Assembly: GCA_033725935.1 (NCBI GenBank)
Contig: MU867135.1
Coordinates: 1 to 64,000, forward strand
DNA: 64,000 bases
Direction of reading: 5' to 3'
Source: Cladorrhinum sp. PSN259
Taxonomy: Eukaryota > Ascomycota > Sordariomycetes > Sordariales > Podosporaceae
Shown here piece after piece: positions 37,204 to 48,600 of the stretch. Below the pieces are notes generated by a model that was not told the DNA's origin, ran no database searches, and worked only from the letters and a program-made list of their open reading frames with translations. The translations under genes and the position numbers were made by a program. Numbering within the stretch: position 1 is the stretch's first letter; each line of letters starts with the position of its first letter.

Positions 37204-37584
37204 ATGTCTTTCCGCCAACTCAACGACTCTGCCTCACTTGTCGCCAGATCTTCTCAAACCACCCAAGGAGAAGATTCCATCCAGTACCAATTGAGCACCG
37301 TCCGCAGGTTGCCTGTGACGATCACCTGTCTTTGCGTCGCCGTTATATCAACAGCGCTTGAGCTCTGGCGCAAGGTCATCATCAGGCAAAGGGTGCAGAT
37401 TGAAGAGTGGTGGCTTCTGGCAACAACAACATCTTGGTTAGACGGCCCAAGCGCTGCACTCTGGGGTAAGTTCGAGTGAGCCGGATATGCTCAGGCAGGA
37501 GCTTTTCTTCCCTCTGCTTCAAACTGACGGTTTACAGAATTATTCGAGTTTCTATTGGATGTCACGTTTGATGCCCTGCAGTAG
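37204..37584 (+). CDS. Possible small single-pass membrane protein
   Basis: Not recognised. Two exons (37204-37465, 37538-37584) joined by a GTAAGT...TTTACAG intron with a CTGAC branch site give 102 residues: MSFRQLNDSASLVARSS..., a hydrophobic segment (LPVTITCLCVAVISTALELW), an amphipathic stretch, and a hydrophobic end ELFEFLLDVTFDALQ. The ATG follows a CT-rich leader (AACATGTC). It may be a truncated relative of a larger membrane protein or a chance frame. Good splice signals and matching phase are the support. Confidence 0.4.
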
Positions 37585-39598
37585 AATCTCGGCGCTGCAT
37601 AAAAGGCTGGAATCCTGGTACAGCAGCCTCACCAAGTGGTTTTAAAAAAAAACAGAACTCATCCATCTCATCTCGATGCGCAGTTGGGGAAGTGTTACTG
37701 GGCCAGTACTCCTTCGAGTCCAGCTCGACGTTGGCCAACTTGAACCTAGCAGGGGAAGGGGGGTCGTAGGCAGTATGTTGGATTTCCACAAGGGTGTTGA
37801 ACTTGTAAATGGCCATTATTTGGTATACCTTCCCGGATACAGAATACAAATAGGAAATCATGAATTCCACAAGAACACCATCCATACCATGGTGGGAAAA
37901 CCTAAAAGCCGTTTATGGTAAATAGCCCGTTTAGGATAACTGCCATGTGGATGAGAAATGCCCTTCCCACCAAAGAAGGTTTGAATAAGGTTTGGCCACT
38001 AACCCAGTAAAAAACGCCACTGATTTGGTTGGAGAAACGAAATTACCATGGGTGAGAATGGCCAAGTGGTCAAATTCCTCATCATGACCATCAGGCTTGA
38101 CTCGCCCCGTGCCTGAGAAGGGGTAATACTATTTCTTGATCAGCATGTCTCAATGCGCTGGCAAAGGGTATTAGAGGAGGCCAGAGCTTAGGGGCGGACA
38201 GGAGAGTGAGCAGCAGTTATCGACATCGTCGTACTGAACTGTAACACAATGTGTGCAATTAATTCCCTGCATTAGGCAACTGCAAAGGCACACAGTGTGT
38301 GGTTCAGGTTTTATCTGTCTGCGGCGCGGAGCCTGGGGGCCGTTGGGGGCTTACACCGTCGATCGGAGAGTCGGTAAATACTGTGTGAACTGTGCTTGAG
38401 CAAAAGTTCGCATGCTACCGTGCCTCGCGTCGACAGAATAAAAGCCTGCTTCAGTACACTAGGTACCGCACTGCCAGTCCAGGTTGATTGCATGTGCACA
38501 TGTCCACTTTACCCCGGTCAAGCAGGTCAAGACATCCGGCCATGGCTTATAACAATACCTATCTAACTGCATTATGATTGTGTGGTAGTTGGAGTGATCC
38601 AAATAGTATTCGGTTTTCTCTAATAATATTTGGTCATCCCAATCCGTCACTCGCAGCTTCTTATCCCGCGAACTATGGCGAAAGCAGAGGACCTTTTTCA
38701 ACTATTGAGACACTATTATTGACTCCGTTTTTGGATGGTATCATGACAGTCGTTGCTGATGAAGAATAAGACGTTTCCACCGGTATGCCTTGGAGATGTT
38801 CTAGTTTCGTATCTGTGTAAGGCGATGTGGAATGTCTTTTGAATCTTGACATGAATTTCTTGCCCTGTGATTTTAGAAGTGAGCCTTGCATCGCAGCCAC
38901 CGCCCAAGAGGGACAGAAAGTGCGTGTACAAACCTTGAATTTCCACATCCATCGAATGAAGGACAGCACGCTAGGCACTATGGACCCCAAAGCAAGCAGT
39001 TGATTAATGCCCCAGATCCTGCTGTCGTCTTCTTCCCGCGCTTGGTTCAAAAGCTGGCGTCTATACTAGACCAGCTACTACCACAATATCACTAATCTAT
39101 CATATCCAGACTCCCCACAAAGTTAACCAGCCCGGGAAATAACAGCAGAATATGAGCCTCATTATACAAGCTTTTGAATTTCCGTTGATGGAGTTTAATT
39201 TGGGAAGGTTGGCCAGATGTCAGAGCACAAGAGGTAGGTGGCTTGAAGACATTGGTGTTTTGGGGTGAAGTGACTCACAGATTTAGAGTTGGCGCGAATT
39301 TAAACTTAAGCCCAAGACAACCTTGGAATCGAGCCCATACACGTGTTCGCAGTGGGGTCCTGGGCGGCTATTTTGCAGACATGATGAGCTCTAGCCGTTT
39401 TGGCGGTGACTTTCCGGCTGAAGCAGATGGTATCTGTGAAAGCCTAGAGCAATTCGTCACCAAGGTAGAAAAGACGGCTTTCCCAAAAGACCTCGATCCT
39501 TGGGGATCTACAAAAAGACAACCTCGCTTTCGATCTCTGGACTTCACCAAATGGCTATGCCTTCCTCGACAACTCCAGCAACCCTCCCATGAATCCTA
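37585..39598. other. Intergenic before the STAND genes
   Basis: 2 kb. A frame from 39382 reading on into the 3' end of the STAND gene (ADGICESLEQFVTKVEKTAF) is open but unrecognised and overlaps that gene. Nothing else was supported. Confidence 0.45.
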
Positions 39599-42500
39599 TC
39601 ACACCTCACCCCTCCACTCCCTCCCATTCCCCGCCTCCCACTCAAACGACCCCCGAAAGTTCGTCTGAACCTCGACCCTCCCCGCGCCGCACACACCCAA
39701 AAGCGGATACAACCGTCCCTGAATCGCAGCAAATTCCAAATTCAGCTTCTTCCCGTTCTTCGTAAACAGCGCAATATTCTCATCCAAGTCAACACCACAG
39801 CCTACTGTAACCCCCGTGCCATATTCGTGTTCTTTGTTTTGGTCTGATTTGTAAGCAGGGTGACTCTTGAGCAGGGAGCCCGAGGAGCTATAGGCGACCG
39901 ATTTGGCTGAAGCGGCGAAACCTCTGGGTGTCTCGCCAGGGAATGTGAATGCTGCGGCTGGAGATGTGCCGAAGCCAATGGCGATCGAGAGGGGCGGTGG
40001 TTTCAGTTTGGAGCTTTCTTCAGGCGGAGATGATTCTTTGAGGATGACTTTGATTTCAAAGTAGTAACGGGTGAGGCTGGCGGGGAGAGGTTTGTCGGCT
40101 GAGAGACATAGGGGTTTTGCCGTAGCGGAGACAAACGAGAGGCCGTTCTCTGAATTGGTGACTCTCTTTGAAGAGTTGCTCACCCAGCAGGAGGGAAGCG
40201 CGTACGTCGTGCGCAAGAAGGCTTCGGTATCCTTGTGTTGGAATCGTGCTGCTAACTCGAGCGGCGTCCAGCCAAACTGGTCACGAAGGGTGAGATCAGC
40301 GCCGTGGCTGTGGAGCTTTTTGAGAAGCTCTGTGCTTCCGTGGACGGCGCAGGTGGCGGCTACTTCGGGAGACGCGGACGCTCCCCGGGGATCCCATTCC
40401 ATCAGGGAGGAGAGAACCTTCTTGACATCAGATGCAGAAACGCGACCGCGATTCCAACTATCTAGCGCATGCGTCAATGCGGTTCTACCTTTGGCGTCTT
40501 TGAGGGTGACGTCTGCACCGGCTTGGAGAAGTTGGTTGACGACGTCGAATACGCCATACCGCGCAGCACAGTGCAGCGCCGACATTCCCTTCTTGATGTC
40601 TTGCATGTCGATGCCTAGCCCGGACATGTTGCTTCTGTTCTTGGCCGCTTGGATAAAAGAATCAACGACTTCGAGTCCTCTAAGCGAAGCTTGTCGTAGA
40701 GGCGTCTTTGCGTCCACATTAGGCTTATTGATCTCAGCAACCGATATCCCATCCTTGGAACAAAGCCGATCCATAATCTTCTTGGCCGCATCTTCCTCCT
40801 TGCTCATGCAAGCGTAAAAAAGCGGCGTCGCGTTGCGGTCATCCGTCTTGAGCGGATCGGCGCCGTTTTCCTCCCGGATTAAAGTCTCGACACAAAACTG
40901 ATTGCCGAACCACGCCGCTTGGTGCAGGGCCGTCATCCCTTGTGCGTTGCGGTGTTCGAGATCAGCACACTTGCCATCTTGCGAGCCATACTTCAGCGTC
41001 GACACACAACCGTGGTGGCCGTGCATAGCTGCCACCTGAAGTGCCGTGTTGCCGTCATTGTCCTCGTCGTCAATCTCGACAATCTCGGATTTGAGCAGGA
41101 TCTCAAGGGTGTTCCAATCACCTCGGCGTGCTGCCAGGTGCAGTGGACGCGTGGAGTTGTGGGGAAGTTCGGCATTGACGTCGGCCTTGTACTTGGTCAC
41201 AAAGGCCTCCAGGAGGTCTTCTGGCACTTTGTTCCGAGACAGCAGGAGATGAAGAGGGGTGTAGCCATCTCGCGTTGCTGCGTTGATGTCTCCTCCATGT
41301 GAAATGATGGCATCGAGCGTTGCGACTTCAGTCCCTCGTCTGGCAAAGTGATGCAACGCCGTCTCGCCAGTCAGAGTGCTGACCTTGGCCGGATCGGCTC
41401 CGTGTTGAATCATCAGATCGACAGTTTTTGACGTGCAGTCGCTGGCGAGCCACATGTGAAACGCCGGGGGCGCTATATCGGTCTCGGAGTTGACGTCGGC
41501 CCCAGCCTTCAACAGGAGTTCGAGCAGCGCTGGCCGCCGTCCCAACCTCGAGCTGGCTGCAGCTTGGATAGCGTTGCAGTTTCCCGATACTTCACTGACT
41601 TTTGCGCCGTTCTTCAGGAGATGCTCGACCCAGCTGGCAAGTCCAAGATAGCATGCCACATGCAGTGGCTTGCGTGGGTGGTTCAACACCCGCCAATTAT
41701 CCCTGACAGTGAATGGCCCAGTCGAGGCATTTTGGTACCGCTGCTGCCAGCAGTGGAACTTGTTATCCAACGTGCTTTCGTCCACTAGCTGATCTAGTTT
41801 GGCAAAAAGAGCTGCCCATTTGGCGCTGCCCGACCTCTCCTCGGCACTCCACCGGTCTTCGGCCTGGCCAAGGTGGTAGGGCCAATACTGGACTTCGTAC
41901 CTTGCTGGGGGCTCTTTTGCGTCGCCTAAATCCTCGCTTTGGTCCTCACCGTCCTTGTCGTCGTCGTCGTGGGCCGGCGCTTTGACATCGTCCAAGGTGG
42001 CAGTACACCGGCTGTCATCCCAGTATTTCCGTTTGACCTTGCTTCGGGTGGCTGGGATTCGATGTCTAACAACTTCTCGGTCCTCGTCATCCATTGAGTC
42101 ATCGTCACTCTCATCCCACTCCTCGAGGTCCCGAACTGGAAAGCGACCTTTGTCCTCAACCGAGGCCCTGTCGAGGTGAGACTTTCCCGTGGCGAACTCC
42201 GACATTGCGAGTTGCAGCAGCTCCTCGTGCGTTTTCAATCCTAGCTCCTCGGCGCGCTTGAAAAGCAAGTACTCTTCCTTCTTATCGACAAAAAGCTGTG
42301 CCCTCCATGAAAAGAGTTCATTGTTCACGTGAGTGAGACAGGTAATCGCTAGGTCCAAATGGCCCTCCTTTTCGGAGACGAAAATGCGTGGTATCGACGG
42401 CGTGACGTTCGATTGACACTTTGCGCACAGCGCGACGCCGTCGTCGTGAGACGAACCGTCGTTCGGAGCGGCAAAGCAGTATTCGGCAACACTCTTCTTG

Positions 42501-44706
42501 TTGGGGACAACGACCCTCCAGCTGTCGTCGTCGCCGTAGCGGAGTCTCAGGAAGGGACCAACAAGAACAGTCAGACGATCCAAGTCTACGCTCGACAGCG
42601 GGGGGAAGGAATCCTGCCATTTGGCGTACCCATCCGGTCTCTTCCTGTAGATCTGGTTGAAGTCGTCCATGATGACCTCGGCCTGTGGCTCCACATCGCC
42701 GAGAAGACACCAAGTGAGGGCCGTTTGGAGGAGACGGGCGTAATCCGGACCGATCCTGAGAAGCTCCGCGTCGTATCTGCTTCTGCCACCGGCTTCTGGT
42801 AGTTTCTGTAGTCGCGCGCTGACGGAGGGCAGTGAAGGCTCGCACATGACCTTCATGGCTTGGTGGAGGTAGCTGAATCGGTAGTCGTCGTGCCCGATTA
42901 GCAACATGATTTCCCTCGATGCGTACTCGATATCATCCTCCGACAACCCTGGCACCGTTTTGAGAGATCCATAGATCATGCGCTTGAAGTCGTTGCCGTG
43001 ATCGCTCTCGTAATTGTGCGACAGGCGGATGACCGCTGGGTCCTTGGACGATGCTGCTTGGTCGTCAACTAGGAATGGCTCCGACGATCCCACCAACACC
43101 CGCAGACTCTGCGTCACGCGGTCCGAGAGAACGCTCCTGTGTCTGAAGCGTCGCAAGAGGTCGCCCAGATCCTTGGAAAAGCGCCTCGACTCCTTTTGCG
43201 CCAATAGATCGACTTCGTCCAGAACCATCAGCGTGTGCAGTCCGAGACTTTGTGTCAGTGCCATGAATGTGTTGACGAACCCGGGAGGATCATGCTGCTC
43301 TTGGGTGGTCGGCTGCTTCGGACTCTTGATATCCCCGTGGCCTTCGGAAGCCAGAAAGTCGTGTACCGCCTTGTTGGAAGCCTCAAGCAAGCTCGCGTTT
43401 TCCGCACCCTCGGCAATGTCATGCGCTAAGGCGTGTAGCTGAGCGAGGATGGTGACATAGACATCGCCTGCGTTGCGAGTTGTGGGGCCTCCACACGCGG
43501 CATAAAGAAGAATGTCCCGAGTCGCTCTGCTCCGCTTATTGGCGATCACCGACAGTAGAGTCGACTTTCCGGCTCCTGCTAGAATGTAAGCAAAACGAGT
43601 CCCTGCCCATCGTCGTGACAACACATACCCGCGTAGCCGCTGATGCAGAGAAAGGTGCCGCTTTCTTTAACCCACGCCCGATACGCCGCCTGCTTGAACA
43701 CCCACTCGCACGTCCCCGGGAATCTGGAGGCAGCGAGATCCAAAAAGACCTTGCGCGTGTCCTGAGTGAGACTGAGTAAAACCCCCCGGACCTCTTCATA
43801 TTGATCCACGGCAATCTCCCAACGAGTTTTCCCTTTGGTTCTGGCCGCGATATCGTCAAGCTTGTCATGGACGCCCTTGACCCCGAGACTCAACTTTTCC
43901 AACTCGTCCATCTGCTCCTTGTGAAAAACTTGCAACTGCGGCTGAAACTCCTCGATCCGCTTGACCGCCAAGTCAATATCCTGCACTTTCTTCTGCGTGA
44001 CATCCAACGAATCCAGCGCCTGCTCCTGGAAAACAACATTACTGTCCACCAGAATCTTGCCCTTCAGCGAGTCAATCGCATCAAGCTGCCCCTGGAACTT
44101 GGCCTGCGCGAAACCCAACAAGCCACCGATCGCGTGTCCGATCTTATCCCTGACCCCGCCCGAGAGGTGCATCTTGACGCTGAACGAGAACTTGAGCACA
44201 GCCATGTACGTCTCGATGATGGTGTCGAACAGGTGTTTCAGCACGTCACCCGCATTCTCTCGATCCGCCCCGCCCCTCTTGTCGTAAAACTCATCATAGT
44301 GCTGAATGATGATCATGATCTCACTGATACTGCTCAACCCGGTACCAAACAGATTATACAACTCATAATTTCCCTCTATGGCCTTCAGCGTGAGCCGAAC
44401 CGCGTACCACGCCAACCCGACCGACTCGGGCGCGCTGGTGGTCGCGTAGTCGCCGACCTGGATGAAGATGCTGATGTTGTCGAGGATCGTGGTAATCCAT
44501 TTCTGCGGAATCACCTTGTTGCCCGAGTATTTTTTGGAGGCGCGCTTACTGAGATCCTCGGCTGCGACTTTGGCGTCCTGGGGTGAGACTCGCTCGCTGA
44601 GGAAGGATTTAAGCGTGTGGAGGTCTTTGGAGTCGCGGTACTCATGCCTGGCTTCTTCTTGGAAGCGGGTGAGGGCTTCATCGAAGAGGCGGGAGTGCCG
44701 CGCCAT
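39599..44706 (-). CDS. STAND/NLR-type protein: helical domain, NACHT-like NTPase, ankyrin repeats, SPRY
   Basis: Two exons (44706-43629, 43575-39599) give 1684 residues. Residues 1-350 are helical and resemble N-terminal domains placed before NACHT in fungal STAND proteins (GLAWYAVRLTLKAIEGNYEL). The P-loop (ISGYAGAGKSTLL, about 355-367) is split by the intron. Walker B is LMVLDEVDLLAQ. An acidic low-complexity stretch lies near 840-900. Ankyrin repeats run from about 985 to 1480 (PLHVACYLGLASWVEHLLKNG, TALHHFARRG, TPLHLLLSRN, TALHQAAWFG, SALHCAARYGVFDVVNQLLQAG). A SPRY-like domain follows from about 1510 (YYFEIKV...IAIGFGTS...GVTVGCGVDLDENIALFTKNG). Fungal relatives act as intracellular sensors, some in heterokaryon incompatibility; that role here is inference. 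A longer frame starts at 44850, but the ATG at 44706 has better context. Confidence 0.88.
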
Positions 44707-45686
44707 TGCAACTTTATTCGGTGGTTGCAAAGAGAAGGGTTCTGGGCTCTGGATTGCGCAACCAAGATGCTCGCTATTTCCCTCCTCCCACGCCAGCCCT
44801 GGGCCAAGACCTGCCGGGAGCGTCAGTGGCGAGTCCCGCATCCGGGCCAAAAACCCCCGCTCATGTGCGATTAGGTTGGGCTCACCTTAATCGACATTGT
44901 GCAAAACCTGTTACGGCAGTGTCTGCAGCCATTGGCGCCCAATGACATCAACAGACGGCAACACTTACAATTCCAAGTTGGGTCCCAACCAGACCCAACA
45001 AATTATTCAGTTTGCCGTCCGCAAACCGGTAGGCAACGCCGACTCAATTGTCGACGAGGACCTTGAGATTGAGACCTCTCGGGCGCAAAACGTCCTATTG
45101 ACGGGAGAGAGTCATAGAGATGAAGTCACTTGAGATAGAACATCAATAAATATTTCGCACAACTATCATTACCTAACTGACCAAATATTAAAAGAAAAAA
45201 CAAGCTGAAAGCTAGATTTAAAAAAAAACAAAAAAAAAAAAAAAACGTAGCAATGTTAAGACAAACTCAGTCTCAACCCAGGAAAAGACGAGCAAGAACA
45301 ATAGCCAACGCAAATAAGAAGGACCAATAGCCCGAAAACCCAAGGCGCAAAACTCAAAGCAAAAACGCAAATAACACACTTATCCAACAAAAAAGCCCAG
45401 ACAAAGTAGAAAAGCGAAAAAAGAGCGTGAAGTGAAAGTCAAACCGCAAAACAAAAAGGAAATTCTTTGTCGCGATGACAGTTCGTTGCGTTGCCCAGCC
45501 AACCTTGGCATTTTGCCCACATGTGTTTTCCTTACCCCTGAATTTCAGCACGGACCCCATTTTCCCTTCCAATTAGATCCCGACCCATCAAATCATCATT
45601 CAATATGCGACCGTGATGCTCATACCATCAACTTCATGCCCGTTCCTTCCCTTGTACCTCATGTCCGAGTAGTCAGTGTTGTTCAC
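44707..45686. other. Spacer between the two STAND genes
   Basis: 980 bp. A-rich tracts occur at about 45190-45245. It contains the promoter of the ankyrin/SPRY gene and the 3' flank of the TPR gene. No gene was seen. Confidence 0.55.
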
Positions 45687-48600
45687 TCAAACAACAAGCC
45701 ACTCCTGACTGGCAAGCCTGATATGATCAACGCCCCACCCAAAGCCCGGTCGCCTCTTATCCACATTTAACCCCCCACCGTTCGTGATGGCCTTCACACC
45801 ACCCTTCTCATTCCCATTTCCATTCACACCGCCGTGACCGTGAACGTGAGGTTCATTAAACTCACCAGCCCTAGGATCCAGATTCCACTCGGCAGGGCTG
45901 ACATACTTTCCAATCATATCATCCGGTTTATCTCTATTCGCAGCCGCAGTCTTATCCCAAGTATCCGGAGCAGGGGCCTGTTGCAATCCATGCTTGCCTA
46001 GCCGAGCCTGCAAGCGCTGATAAAGAGCCGTATACTCCTGCTCGGGCTTCGTCCATCCGCCCGATCGATAATGCGCCCTCTTCAGATACTCCAGCTGCCA
46101 AACGGCAGTTTTGGCCAACTGTTCAGGCTGAAGCTTAGGTTGAGCAATTAAGCCACCGTTACCGTTCTTGCTCGCGTTGCCATTACCATAGCCGTTTCCA
46201 TTACCACTATAAAGCCTCAACCGTCCGCTGCTTCCATACTCCTCCTCATCCCTCAGCGCGGCCTCGATCTCTCGTAAGATCTGCTCATGAACAGCCATGC
46301 ACCGATCGATCCGCTTGTCAGAGGTGTACAGGGCAGCAAGCATCTGGAACATCTCGACGGTAACAGGATCAAGTACACCACGGCTGCGACGCAAATTGTA
46401 GCAAATTGTCTCACAGAGATCAATAGCAGAGTGGATGTGATTGGCAGCAACGTGAGCGTGAACCATGAGACGACCAACACGGAGGACCCGAGCCGCGCCC
46501 CAAGTTTTCTGGACCTCACGAGACTGCCAGAGCTTGAGAAGCAAGGCCTCGAGCTCGACAAAGTTGTGCTGGCTTCCAAGTAACCTGACGATGCTGCTGA
46601 GATCCTCGAAGCGCAAACGGACAAAGTCGATCTTGTGGGCCCTGAAGATCGCAAGCGCCTCATTGGTGATCTCCTTGGACAGTTTGAGATACTCGTCCCA
46701 CAGCTTGTCATCAGTTGGCTTATGCACTTTGATACCGGCCATAAGTTCGGCCAGCTTGTAGGCGTAGTGAACGCGGCTGAGGTCACTATAGAAGCCCTGC
46801 TTGTGAGCAAAGTGGAAGGTGCACTTCGCGACCTCGAGAGCCTTTTTGAACTGGTTGCCGTTGAGCAGACTCTCGACCTTGGCGTTGCCTGTGCTGCAGC
46901 TGATGGCAGCAAAGTCGATCTTGGTAAGATCCTTGCCGAGTGTACCGAGAAGAGCAAGATAAAAGATGCGCGTGTAGTCATCATGAGTGGTGATGAAGCC
47001 GGCATACTTGGTCTTGAAGGCGTGGTACAGTCTCTGATCGAGAATGACGAGCATTTGCTCCTGCTTCTGATCGACCCAGAAAGTGCGGAGCTTGGCGCCA
47101 TACTCCAGCACGAGCTCGATACGGGACTCGGTCTCGATAACACGCTTGTACTGCTCATACAAGGAGATCTCGAGCAGGGTGACAGCCATCAGTTCTGCAT
47201 AGCTCAGGACAGCCTTGTCCACCAGACAGTGCTCGAAAGCAACGATGAAGACAAGGGAAACCTTGCTAATGGTCTTGTCAATCTTGACAACCACGTCCAA
47301 AGTGGACTCAAAGTCGCGGCCAAAAATGAGGAGATGTCTCCACTGATGCACAAGCCGGAGGCCGTGCTTCACCATACCAGCGGCCACATAAATTGAAGCA
47401 AGCGTCAGACCAGCGTGGTAGAGCTCAAGAGAGCCGCAGCTGGAAAAAGAAATGTCAACGAAGGCAAGTTGAATCAACTCAACAATCTTGATGTGCGACT
47501 CCTTGCCTAGCTTCTGGTAAAGGATGATAACTTCCTTCAACTTGAGCAAAGTCTTCTCATGCCAGCAGCCAATCCTAAGCTTGAGGATTTCATATGCCTC
47601 TAGGCATATGACGATGGCTCTATCGATGGTGGTTGTCGTCGTGGAACCGCCCTTCGTGATGATGGTGACGTAGACCTTGGAAAGACGCTTCTTGACAGTT
47701 TCTATGGTGGTTGTCGTGATGGTGGTAGTAGTCGTCTTGATAGTCTTAGTCCGAGTGATGACTTCCTCATAGATAGTCACGGCCTCATGGTGGTGCTTCT
47801 CGTGTCTCTCGCAGATACCGGCAAGCGCAATCATGGCCAAGATCACGATAGCTGCATCGGCGCCAAAGACGACAGTGACAGTCTCACGGTACTTGACCGA
47901 GATCTCGTAGAGAATAGATAGCTCAACCTTGGCGTGGAACTCGAGGACGTAGATGTGTTTCTCGTAAATGAGCTGAACAATCTCCTCGGTCCAAGTGAAC
48001 TCGTGGTGGTGGTGGACAAATGTTTTCCACAAAACGCCGCAGATCATTTGGAGCTCCTTCCATTTCTTGGTCTCATGGCAATACCGGACCAGAATTATGG
48101 CAGCATCAAACGCATCGTGATGGCAGTGCTTTCTCCCCTTGTTGAGGACCTCGACAATCTCAAGGTAGTACCTGTAGGCCTGCTCGTCGCGCCCAATGAG
48201 CTTGCAGTGGCCAGCCAACAGATATAATGTCTTGATGGTGAGCTTGTGACTGTGGCCGAGGGTCTTGCGGTACTTCTCAAGAACCTCAATATAAATCTCG
48301 ATCACCTTCTCGTGGCGGTGGTGCTCTTCATAGAAGTGCACAAGGACTGCAAGTGCCTCTTGAATCCTGAAATCTTCAATGTGAAGGGAGACCACGCATG
48401 CGCGGAAGATGCGGAGGTAAATGGCCTCGGCTTTCTCGAAGGAATGCTGTTTGTGGTAGCAGATAGCCAGGCGTGTTGCAATGGTGATGCACTCGGAGAT
48501 GAAATGCTCCGACAGTTTGATGCTAACATCGGCGGTAAGGATAGCCTTCCAAGTGATCTCCAAGCTCTGCTTGATGATGATTTCAGCCTGAGAGAAGTTG

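Noticed and set aside
39382..39668. Plus-strand frame entering the 3' end of the ankyrin/SPRY gene
   Set aside because: Overlaps a well-supported coding exon on the other strand, and no family was recognised.
44707..44850. N-terminal extension of the ankyrin/SPRY STAND protein from an upstream in-frame ATG
   Set aside because: The extension is Pro/Gly/Leu-rich and leader-like; the ATG at 44706 has a better context and opens directly into the helical domain.
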